A stretch of DNA of 5,230 nt from an uncultured Porphyromonadaceae bacterium (lineage in GTDB: Bacteria; Bacteroidota; Bacteroidia; Bacteroidales; Muribaculaceae), in NCBI GenBank assembly GCA_947174155.1, contig CAMWHX010000081.1, forward strand, positions 1 through 5,230. The letters run 5' to 3'. Position 1 is the first letter of the stretch. Every line of letters begins with the position of its first letter. The notes beneath the pieces are model-generated. The model worked only from the letters and a program-made list of their open reading frames with translations, did no database searches and was not told the origin of the DNA. Shown here one piece after another: positions 1 to 5,230 of the stretch. The translations under genes were made by a program, and so were the position numbers.

Positions 1-1025
1 TCGCGGGAGTGCTGCAGGAGGTTCTGACCGTAGGAGGAGCGATATTTCATCTTACCGACCATGCGGATAAGCTCCGGATGCAGGCCGTGAATACCGAGAT
101 CGATGACAGTGCGCTTACCGGTCTCGATGACCTCCTCCTCGACCTGACGGCGCACCTTGGCCACGACCTCTTCGATGCGGGCCGGGTGGATACGGCCATC
201 GACGACAAGTTGATGGAGGGCCAGGCGGGCGATCTCGCGGCGCACCGGGTCGAAGCCGGAGAGGACGATTGCCTCCGGGGTGTCATCGACGATAATCTCG
301 ATGCCGGTAGCCGCTTCCAGAGCGCGGATATTGCGACCTTCGCGACCGATGATGCGCCCCTTGATCTCGTCATTGTCGATATGGAAGACTGTGACGGAGT
401 TTTCCACGGCTGTCTCGGTGGCTACACGCTGCAGGGCCTGGACCACGATCTTCTTGGCCTCTTTGTTGGCGGTCATCTTGGCGTCATCCATGATATCGTT
501 GATGTATCCCTGGGCGGCTGTGCGGGCCTCGGCCTTGAGTCCCTCGACCAGTTTCTCGCGCGCCTCGTCGGCTGAGAGGCCGGAGATATGCTCCAGCTCC
601 TGCTGGGCTTTGAGGTGAAGCTCCTGAATCTCGTCTTCTATGCGGTTGAGATCCTCATCCCGGCGGTCGAGCATAGACTGACGGTGATCGAGTTCGTGGC
701 GCATGTTGTCGAGTTCCTTCTTACGTCGGTTCTGCTCTCCCTGCTGCTGCTTGAGCTGCATGTCGCGCTGCTTGGCGGCAGACTCGGAAGCCTGAACCTT
801 CTGCAATCGGGAATTGATCGAACGCTCGGCATCGTTGAGGAGCTTGATTTCCTCCTCTTTTGCTTCAAGAATTTTCTTCTCTTTGAGGACGTCGCCGGCG
901 CGGCGGGCCTCGTCAAGTATGAGATTAGCCTGGGAACGGGCTGATCTCTTGCTCATCGTCATGGCAACCAGGAAACCGATGATGGCGGTTGCGATGGCGA
1001 TGATGATCCATATAGTTGTCTCCAT
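1..1025 (-). CDS. rny: Ribonuclease Y, N-terminal 341 residues (3' end beyond window)
   Basis: RNase Y is a membrane-anchored endoribonuclease that starts mRNA decay. Seen: one transmembrane helix at about residues 4-24 (hydrophobic [16 protein letters not shown]), a long charged coiled coil at about 30-150 rich in E, K, Q and R, a KH RNA-binding domain with the signature [12 protein letters not shown] at 223-234, and the start of the HD domain ([13 protein letters not shown], 328-340, where H339 should be the first metal ligand). The order TM, coiled coil, KH, HD is diagnostic of the family. Family members are usually a little over 500 residues, so roughly the last third, including the HD catalytic pair, lies outside the window. 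The ATG at 1025 is the only sensible start: an in-frame TAA lies four codons upstream (1037-1035) and the next Met falls inside the membrane segment. No Shine-Dalgarno is visible. It lies 107 bp downstream of zapA with no clear terminator or promoter between, so co-transcription is inferred. Confidence 0.97.
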   Translation of the reverse strand, partial: METTIWIIIAIATAIIGFLVAMTMSKRSARSQANLILDEARRAGDVLKEKKILEAKEEEIKLLNDAERSINSRLQKVQASESAAKQRDMQLKQQQGEQNRRKKELDNMRHELDHRQSMLDRRDEDLNRIEDEIQELHLKAQQELEHISGLSADEAREKLVEGLKAEARTAAQGYINDIMDDAKMTANKEAKKIVVQALQRVATETAVENSVTVFHIDNDEIKGRIIGREGRNIRALEAATGIEIIVDDTPEAIVLSGFDPVRREIARLALHQLVVDGRIHPARIEEVVAKVRRQVEEEVIETGKRTVIDLGIHGLHPELIRMVGKMKYRSSYGQNLLQHSR

Positions 1026-1056
1026 GTGTATGTGTTACAGTGGTTTTAGATGTTAT

Positions 1057-1081
1057 AGTCAGTTAATAGATGCAACTAACT
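1057..1081 (-). other. Weak hairpin in the rny leader
   Basis: On the minus-strand RNA, AGUUAGUU (1081-1074) can pair with AACUGACU (1064-1057), giving 8 bp with one G-U wobble around a 9-nt loop. It ends about 30 nt upstream of the rny start. On the plus strand the wobble becomes a C-A mismatch, so the structure favours RNA in the rny direction. No U-tract follows, so it is not a standard terminator. A role in rny translation or processing is possible but unsupported, and an 8-bp stem could arise by chance. Confidence 0.25.
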
Positions 1082-1100
1082 CTGGGATGGAGACGGACGG

Positions 1101-1126
1101 ACTGTGACATACGGGCTGTCGGCAGT
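1101..1126 (-). other. Interrupted hairpin just after zapA
   Basis: Seven bases past the zapA stop codon, the minus-strand RNA can form two stacked 4-bp helices: ACUG/CAGU (1126-1123 with 1104-1101) and GACA/UGUC (1120-1117 with 1109-1106), separated by a small internal loop and capped by a 7-nt loop. No U-run follows, so it is unlikely to stop transcription by itself. It could protect or delimit the zapA mRNA end, or be chance. Together with the weak hairpin at 1057-1081 it is all that was seen in the zapA-rny gap. Confidence 0.2.
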
Positions 1127-1132
1127 GAGGAC

Positions 1133-1423
1133 TCAGGAGAGATTCACGGCATCGGCAAGGCGGTCATCGATCTGGAGGGCGAGATCACGCGCGGCTTCCA
1201 CGCGGTCGCGGAGTTCGCCGAAGTAGGAGGCGAACTGATAAGCCGCCATGGCGAGGATCTCCATATCGGTCTTAGCCGGGAAGCGGTTTCGCCACGAGGT
1301 GATGAGTTCGGTGACCTCGCGCTCGGCGCGCCGTGCGACACCCTGGCGGTCCGGATCGATGGAGAGCGGGATGCGCTGGCCGGCTATATGTATATAGATC
1401 TTAACTTTGTCGGAGTCGTTCAT
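1133..1423 (-). CDS. zapA: Cell division protein ZapA
   Basis: ZapA is a small cytoplasmic protein that binds FtsZ and bundles protofilaments at the division ring. The 96-residue product has the family layout: an N-terminal globular part with the strand-turn-strand VKIYIHIAGQRIPLSID (7-23), helix-forming residues 28-47, the conserved helix EILAMAAYQFASYF (55-68), and a C-terminal helix that should form the dimer or tetramer coiled coil (69-95). Length is typical. The ATG at 1423 was chosen because the homologous region begins just after it. A longer in-frame form starting at 1471 would add 16 residues unlike ZapA and overlap the upstream gene. The upstream coiled-coil gene ends 11 bp before this start, so the two are almost certainly co-transcribed, probably with rny downstream. 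No strong Shine-Dalgarno is present. Confidence 0.93.
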   Translation of the reverse strand: MNDSDKVKIYIHIAGQRIPLSIDPDRQGVARRAEREVTELITSWRNRFPAKTDMEILAMAAYQFASYFGELRDRVEAARDLALQIDDRLADAVNLS

Positions 1424-1434
1424 ATCAACCCATG

Positions 1435-1740
1435 CTATAGTTGCGGGTCGTCTTTGAGGAGAGTGATACATCGGTCTACGACACGAATCATACGGGCTAC
1501 TTCACGGCGGGCGCTGACGAGAGCCTCGGGATTATCGGCGAGACGATGAGAGAGGGTGAGATACTCTACATCCCTGAGGGCTCGGTCACGCTCTGCCGAG
1601 GCTTGGGCGAGACGGTCGTCGAGGTCGGCGACTTGGGAGCGCAGTTGCTCGTTCTCCTCCATGAGAGCCTTTAATCGAGTCGTCAGCGCGTCTGTATGAC
1701 GTGCTGACGACTCGAGTATTTCCAGCAGTGAGCGGGTCAT
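1435..1740 (-). CDS. Small coiled-coil protein upstream of zapA, possible ZapB-like division factor
   Basis: The 101-residue product has no recognisable enzymatic domain, signal peptide or membrane segment. Residues about 19-60 form a coiled coil with a clean heptad register: L23, N30, V37, L44 at one core position and L19, L26, L33, L40 at the other, with L5 and L9 in the same register. This supports the ATG at 1740 over a downstream ATG at 1662 (residue 27). The C-terminal part (77-97) is a second amphipathic helix, SARREVARMIRVVDRCITLL, followed by DDPQL. A coiled-coil gene of about this size next to zapA is, as I recall, common in Bacteroidales. Location 11 bp upstream of zapA suggests a ZapB-like partner of ZapA or FtsZ, but this is inferred from context; sequence similarity to proteobacterial ZapB is no more than generic coiled coil. 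An exact-match promoter lies immediately upstream, and a long palindrome sits inside its early codons. Confidence 0.85.
   Translation of the reverse strand: MTRSLLEILESSARHTDALTTRLKALMEENEQLRSQVADLDDRLAQASAERDRALRDVEYLTLSHRLADNPEALVSARREVARMIRVVDRCITLLKDDPQL
1675..1715. repeat. 41-bp near-perfect inverted repeat inside the coiled-coil gene
   Basis: Arms 1675-1692 and 1698-1715 are 18 nt each and complementary at 17 of 18 positions (only 1688/1702 fails to match), with a 5-nt loop TGTAT at 1693-1697. On the minus-strand mRNA it spans codons 9-22 of the coiled-coil gene, beginning about 25 nt after the A of the start codon. The single non-match is an A-C mismatch in mRNA of the gene and a G-U wobble in RNA from the opposite strand. 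No U-run follows on either side, so it is not a typical intrinsic terminator. It could be a translation-controlling mRNA hairpin, a site for a dimeric DNA-binding protein, or a cruciform-prone element. The inverted repeat is certain; its function is unknown. Confidence 0.9.
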
Positions 1741-1756
1741 AGATCCAATGATTGCA

Positions 1757-1787
1757 CAAAGTTAATAAAAAGTGCTTAAACGACAAA
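1757..1787 (-). promoter_or_regulatory. Bacteroidota-type promoter for the coiled-coil gene, zapA and probably rny
   Basis: Read on the minus strand, the -33 box TTTG (1787-1784) and the -7 box TAACTTTG (1764-1757) are both exact matches to the Bacteroidota primary sigma consensus (TTTG and TAnnTTTG), separated by 19 nt, the favoured spacing. The region is AT-rich and lies in the 60-bp gap between the lptD stop and the next start. Transcription would begin near 1750-1752, leaving a leader of only about 10 nt before the ATG at 1740. The start site is inferred from the box position. Confidence 0.8.
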
Positions 1788-1800
1788 ATTTTATTTGAAA

Positions 1801-4590
1801 TCAATACCAATTGATGCCGTTGGCGGAGGATGACCGCTTGTCGTATTTGAGGTCAGAGAGGAGTGAGGACTTGACTGCGATGTGGAAGTTATAGCTTTTG
1901 TAGGGCCCCACAGGGACTATGGAGGCCGACATTGTGAAGCAGTGCAGGTCTCGCGAGATGGAGCAGTTCATGTAGGCTATCTTCTTGGCCTGGAAGTCAT
2001 AGGAGGCGGAGAAGGAGAAGTTCCAGTTCTTGGTCGGCCGGATATTGCCGGAGAAGGAGAGATTCTGGTTGAAGCGGCCGTTATAGTCCATCTTGTCGTA
2101 GTTGAATGTCCCCAGTCCGTAGTTGACTGAATAGTTGACGGTCAGACTCCACGGGCATTCCCAGTCGGCATAACCGTCGGCATCCTCCTCGGAGGTATCC
2201 TTGCGTGAGCGTTCGCGCCGGGCGCGGGCCGCGGTGGCGAAGGCGTCGCCGTCGACATCCTCCTCTCCCTCTATGGGTATGCCCTCGTCATCATACTCCC
2301 CGGTTTCGGCGCCGGACGTCGTGGTCTTTGAAGCGGATTTGCGGCGGAAGGTGGAGTTGTTGAAGGTATATGAGAATGATGTACCGGTCGACACCAGCTT
2401 CACCCACCCCTTACCGGCTTTCCAGCGCGGCACGTTGACACGCACGGGGGTTCCCGAAGGGGAGAGACGGTAGGTGTAGGGATCCCAGGTAGCGTTGAGG
2501 TTGAGGTTGAAGTTGCGCACCAGGCGCAGCAGGATCGATGTGGAGAGGTTACTCCAGTTCATCGAGTCGGCGGCGAAATTGTAGCTCTGGCCGATGGTGA
2601 AGTTTTCAATCAGGGAGATCTTTTTATATCCGGTAGTGTCCTTGTCGCTCTTCACCTTCATCTCCAGATTATTGGCCAGATTGACCGATATGATCCCCTG
2701 CCGCCCTGCCGAGGGACCGCCGAAGAGGGTGTGGGAGTAGTAGGGGTAGACCTGACGCTGAGCGACTCCCGCAGCGTCGATGTAATCATAGCGTCCATAT
2801 GCCCCCCAGCCGGGTGCGCTGAAATCGGGGGCGGCAGAGAGGGAGACGGTCGGAGTCAGGACGTGGCGGATCATCTGGACTTTGTCGCCGAATATCTTCC
2901 AAGGCTTGAAGAATCCGTAGACCTTGGTGTCGAAACTCAGGGACGCGTTGAAGTCAAAGACGTTGTAGAAGCCGTAAGTCGTATCCCGCACTTCGGCCGA
3001 GGCGTTGGGGTCCCACTGGCGCCGTATGCGGGAAGTGTACATACGGTCGTTGAGTGTGACGGAGGGGGAGATGTTGATATACTTGAAGAGAGAGAAGGTG
3101 GCCGACACCGGCATGTAGTGCTTCATGCCGTTGCGCCAGTCGCGAATGAGGGACTTCTTGAAGAACTGGTCCTGACGAGCTGTCAGGGAGTTCTGAAACT
3201 GTCCGGAGTAGGAGATTCGAATCTTCTCATACCACTTCTCACCCCCGACTGAGACCTTGCGCTTAAAGGGGGCGAGCTGGGAGAGGGTGACGTTGAGGTT
3301 GGGGAAAGAGACGGCCAATGTCGAGTCCTGTGTGCGCTGGGTGATGTTGGCAGTCGTCGACAGGCTCCATTTCGTACCCGGGAAGCGGTAGGTCATGTTG
3401 ACGGTCGAGGACTTGGTGTTTTCGGTAAAGGAGTTGTTGTAGTAGGAGTTGAGATCGTTGCGCGTATAGCCGGAGGTCGTGAAGTTGACCGAGGCCGAGA
3501 AGCTCATGTTGGGGTTGGCCTTGGCATCCTGAGAGTGATTCCATACGACGCGGAAGTTGTTTTGCTTCGCGTAGTCGGGAGCATCCTTGTCACCGGTGAT
3601 GGTGGTGAGGTAGGAGATGTCGAAAGAGCCGCGATAGCGGTACCGCTTGGCGTAGGTCGAATGGGCCGAGATGCCCCATGAACCTTTGGTGTAAAGCTCT
3701 CCGCGCAGGGCGAGGTCGACGTTGTCGTTGATGGCGAAGTAGTAGCCTCCATCGCGCAGGTAGAAGCCTCGGTTGTAGTCGTCGCCGAAGGAGGGGACTA
3801 TGATGCCCGAGGAGTAGTCCTTGCTGAAAGGGAAGTAGCCGAAGGGGAGGGCGATCGGTAGCGGGACATCTGCCAGTACCATGTAGACCGGACCGGAGAC
3901 GACATCCTTCTTCGGGCGCATACGGGCGCGGGTCAGCTGGAAGTAGAAGTGGGGATGATCGTGGTGGTCGCAGGTGGTGTATCGTCCACCTTCGACATAG
4001 AAGGATCCGTCTTCCATCTTCTTGGTTGTCCCGCCGGTGAGGTATCCCTCACCCTGCTCGGTGATGACACCGGTGATGAAACCGCGCTGGGTGTTGAAGT
4101 TATACTTCATCGTGGTCGACTCATACTCACCGTTGCCGTCACGGAAGACCGGTTTCCCCTGAATCTCTCCGATGGAGTCGGGGACTCCCCGGGCGTAGAC
4201 GGTAGTGGAGTCCATCAACATACGGATCTCGGCGGCGTTGATCTTAAACTCGCCATATTCTACCGTGCCGTCACCGAAGAGGTAGGCGTCGTTGCGCCCT
4301 ATTAGGACCAGGGAGTCTTTGGCGGAGAAGGTGACGGCGTTGTCAAGGTCAACTTTCTCGCGTCGCAGGCGGGAGATAGAGTGGCGGTCGGTGGAGGCTG
4401 AGTCAGGGATGATGGTTTCGCGCTCAACGGGTTGCACCAACTGCACAGGGACGGAGTCGGGCCATGGTATGGTATCGGTCGGGGATGAGGCGGGGCTGTC
4501 CGGCGCCGGGTCGGGGTCGGGCATTGCGGACTGAGCGAAGGCTATGGCCGCGAGCAGGGTGAGCGCTATATATATGAATATTCGCCTCAA
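1801..4590 (-). CDS. lptD: LPS assembly outer-membrane protein LptD (Bacteroidota type)
   Basis: LptD is the outer-membrane barrel that receives lipopolysaccharide across the periplasm and places it in the outer leaflet. The 929-residue product starts with a signal peptide (MRRIFIYIALTLLAAIAFA, likely cut after residue 19, no lipobox Cys). A Pro/Ser/Asp-rich linker follows (about 20-65), then an OstA-like beta domain (about 83-205, including FSAKDSLVLIGRNDAYLFGD and the segment TTCDHHDHPHFYF at 205-217). The rest is a long barrel region of alternating aromatic and polar strands (about 230-929) ending in the aromatic C-terminus INWY, as expected for BAM substrates. It has just four cysteines: C207, C812, C876 and C884. 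A charged low-complexity insert occupies about 750-808. The start is non-ATG: an in-frame TGA at 4605-4603 closes the frame upstream, and the only candidates before the signal peptide are TTG at 4590 and CTG at 4602; the first in-frame ATG (residue 23) would remove the signal peptide. It is larger than the roughly 780-residue E. coli protein. Confidence 0.93.
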   Translation of the reverse strand: MRRIFIYIALTLLAAIAFAQSAMPDPDPAPDSPASSPTDTIPWPDSVPVQLVQPVERETIIPDSASTDRHSISRLRREKVDLDNAVTFSAKDSLVLIGRNDAYLFGDGTVEYGEFKINAAEIRMLMDSTTVYARGVPDSIGEIQGKPVFRDGNGEYESTTMKYNFNTQRGFITGVITEQGEGYLTGGTTKKMEDGSFYVEGGRYTTCDHHDHPHFYFQLTRARMRPKKDVVSGPVYMVLADVPLPIALPFGYFPFSKDYSSGIIVPSFGDDYNRGFYLRDGGYYFAINDNVDLALRGELYTKGSWGISAHSTYAKRYRYRGSFDISYLTTITGDKDAPDYAKQNNFRVVWNHSQDAKANPNMSFSASVNFTTSGYTRNDLNSYYNNSFTENTKSSTVNMTYRFPGTKWSLSTTANITQRTQDSTLAVSFPNLNVTLSQLAPFKRKVSVGGEKWYEKIRISYSGQFQNSLTARQDQFFKKSLIRDWRNGMKHYMPVSATFSLFKYINISPSVTLNDRMYTSRIRRQWDPNASAEVRDTTYGFYNVFDFNASLSFDTKVYGFFKPWKIFGDKVQMIRHVLTPTVSLSAAPDFSAPGWGAYGRYDYIDAAGVAQRQVYPYYSHTLFGGPSAGRQGIISVNLANNLEMKVKSDKDTTGYKKISLIENFTIGQSYNFAADSMNWSNLSTSILLRLVRNFNLNLNATWDPYTYRLSPSGTPVRVNVPRWKAGKGWVKLVSTGTSFSYTFNNSTFRRKSASKTTTSGAETGEYDDEGIPIEGEEDVDGDAFATAARARRERSRKDTSEEDADGYADWECPWSLTVNYSVNYGLGTFNYDKMDYNGRFNQNLSFSGNIRPTKNWNFSFSASYDFQAKKIAYMNCSISRDLHCFTMSASIVPVGPYKSYNFHIAVKSSLLSDLKYDKRSSSANGINWY

Positions 4591-4638
4591 AGGTCGATGC
4601 AGTCAGTTATTTAATTTTTGAAAGCTACTTATGGTCTG

Positions 4639-4646
4639 CAAAGTTA
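4639..4646 (-). promoter_or_regulatory. Probable lptD promoter, -7 element
   Basis: On the minus strand TAACTTTG (4646-4639), followed by CA, is an exact match to the Bacteroidota -7 box TAnnTTTG and identical to the box in front of the coiled-coil gene. The -33 position is poor: a 19-nt spacer lands on CAGT (4669-4666), and the nearest TTTG (4662-4659) is only 12 nt upstream. A run of seven Ts on the minus strand (4655-4649) lies just upstream of the -7 box. Predicted transcription starts near 4631-4634, giving a leader of about 40 nt to the TTG at 4590. Confidence 0.6.
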
Positions 4647-4736
4647 GCAAAAAAACGGCAAATGGACTGCTTTTATACATATTTTTACCTTTGAGCCCTT
4701 CCGGCGCGGTTTTCTGTGGGGCTTCCTCCGGTGTTT

Positions 4737-4750
4737 CCCCCTACCGGGGG
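4737..4750 (-). terminator. GC hairpin directly after the HD-domain gene, possible weak terminator
   Basis: Two bases past the TAA stop of the upstream gene, the minus-strand RNA forms five C-G pairs (4750-4746 with 4741-4737) closed by a 4-nt loop GGUA. No U-tract follows (the next bases are AAAC), so classical intrinsic termination is doubtful. It may still mark the 3' end of that transcript, since the next gene has its own promoter-like element. Confidence 0.35.
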
Positions 4751-4752
4751 CA

Positions 4753-5230
4753 TTACTCCTCAACAGGTCCGAACTCGCGGTGCAGGGCCATGAAGCGCTC
4801 CAGGGTGTCGCTTCCATGGCGTGAGAGGGAGTCGATGACTTCATCGAGGGGTTTCTCCCTCTCCGGATCGGAGGATTTGCTGAAGAATTTATCTGCATAG
4901 CAGATCACGCGCTCCTCGACGGTCTGCGGTGTCATGTCGCGCCCCGGGAGGGGAAGGTTCTGGCGTTCGATATCTTCGACGGTCAGGCCGGCACCGGTAT
5001 GACGCTCGCAGACGAGGGCGTGGCGGGGGAGGCCTTCGGCTTCGAGGATTTCGCGTCCTGCTATGCCGTGGGCTATGTAGGGAAGGTCGCCGTGGCAGTG
5101 GATGGAGGGGGCATTGGTACGGACTACGCCGATGTCGTGGAGCATGGCGGCTTCATAGACGAACTGCTCGTCGGCCTTGATGTGACGGTCATGGAGACAC
5201 CGGATGGCTTTGCGGGCTACGGCCCCGCTA
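4753..5230 (-). CDS. HDIG-type HD-domain phosphohydrolase, C-terminal 158 residues (5' end beyond window)
   Basis: The visible 158 residues are open from the window edge to the TAA at 4755-4753. They carry HD-superfamily metal-ligand features: the HDIG motif at fragment positions 31-34 (AAMLHDIG), H54 in AHGIAGREIL, H77 in ERHTGAGL, and a late D113 in CYADKFFSKS. The fragment opens with SGAVARKA, which in this family normally follows the first metal-binding His; the one remaining base at the edge (T on the minus strand) is compatible with a CAT His codon there. The set resembles small stand-alone HDIG proteins of unknown substrate, and no regulatory or membrane domain is visible, although any N-terminal domain would be outside the window. 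The chemistry is probably metal-dependent phosphate-ester hydrolysis, with substrate unknown. The tail (about 119-158) is a charged helical segment ending GPVEE. It is followed by a 162-bp gap before lptD. Confidence 0.88.
   Translation of the reverse strand, partial: SGAVARKAIRCLHDRHIKADEQFVYEAAMLHDIGVVRTNAPSIHCHGDLPYIAHGIAGREILEAEGLPRHALVCERHTGAGLTVEDIERQNLPLPGRDMTPQTVEERVICYADKFFSKSSDPEREKPLDEVIDSLSRHGSDTLERFMALHREFGPVEE

Noticed and set aside
9..575. 188-codon plus-strand open frame antisense to rny
   Set aside because: It lies wholly within the confidently identified RNase Y gene, gives a D/L/G-rich protein without domains, and is explained by GC-rich third-position codon use on the opposite strand.
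1026..1132. Possible 6S RNA gene between zapA and rny, since ssrS lies next to zapA in gammaproteobacteria
   Set aside because: The gap is only 107 bp, shorter than a 6S RNA, and shows no long stem with a central bulge; only two weak hairpins are visible.
1424..1471. 16-residue N-terminal extension of ZapA
   Set aside because: Starting at 1471 would overlap the end of the upstream gene and add residues unlike the family; the ATG at 1423 matches the normal ZapA N-terminus.
1675..1715. The palindrome as an intrinsic terminator for lptD read-through
   Set aside because: Neither side carries a U-tract in the transcribed sense, and it lies within the coding region of the next gene, downstream of that gene's promoter.
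2731..3252. 173-codon plus-strand open frame inside lptD
   Set aside because: It is antisense to the barrel-coding part of lptD and its V/G/E-rich product has no recognisable domain; it is a shadow of the real gene. The other plus-strand frames at 1882-2130 and 3949-4305 are similar.
4601..4609. AGTCAGTTA repeated upstream of both lptD (4601-4609) and rny (1057-1065)
   Set aside because: Two copies of a 9-mer with no shared flanking sequence and different spacing to the start codons are too little to call a regulatory motif.
4603..4680. 25-codon ATG-led uORF in frame with lptD, with a hydrophobic stretch resembling part of a signal peptide
   Set aside because: It is closed by TGA before lptD, its ATG lies upstream of the predicted transcription start, and the signal peptide after the TTG is complete on its own.

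Overview
This window looks like ordinary chromosome from a member of the Bacteroidota, most likely order Bacteroidales. Three things point there: the two promoter -7 boxes read TAACTTTG (the Bacteroidota TAnnTTTG form), the starts lack convincing Shine-Dalgarno sequences, and the large outer-membrane protein resembles the Bacteroidota-type LptD. Coding DNA is fairly GC-rich while the intergenic gaps are AT-rich, which would fit a GC-richer Bacteroidales lineage such as Muribaculaceae. The genus cannot be fixed by reading alone. Every real gene is on the minus strand, so transcription runs from high to low coordinates. No mobile element, CRISPR array, tRNA or rRNA was seen.

In order of transcription: (i) 5230-4753, the C-terminal part of an HDIG-type HD-domain phosphohydrolase cut by the window edge; (ii) 4752-4591, an intergenic gap with a GC hairpin just after that gene and a promoter-like element for the next; (iii) 4590-1801, lptD, a 929-residue outer-membrane LPS assembly protein with a signal peptide, an OstA-like periplasmic domain and a long beta-barrel, apparently starting at TTG; (iv) 1800-1741, a short AT-rich gap with a textbook Bacteroidota promoter; (v) 1740-1435, a 101-residue coiled-coil protein that sits where a ZapB-like partner would be; (vi) 1423-1133, zapA, 11 bp downstream; (vii) 1132-1026, a 107-bp gap with two weak hairpins; (viii) 1025-1, rny (RNase Y), cut within its HD domain.

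Functionally this is envelope and cell-division housekeeping. LptD places lipopolysaccharide in the outer membrane. The coiled-coil protein and ZapA probably form a small Z-ring accessory unit. RNase Y is a membrane-anchored endoribonuclease for mRNA turnover. The coiled-coil gene, zapA and rny are probably one transcript from the promoter at 1757-1787.

I saw no previously undescribed multi-gene system. The most unusual structure is a 41-bp near-perfect palindrome (18-bp arms, one mismatch, 5-nt loop) inside the first 22 codons of the coiled-coil gene. Other points worth a second look are the very short predicted leader of that gene, the TTG start of lptD, the four-cysteine layout of LptD and its charged low-complexity insert.
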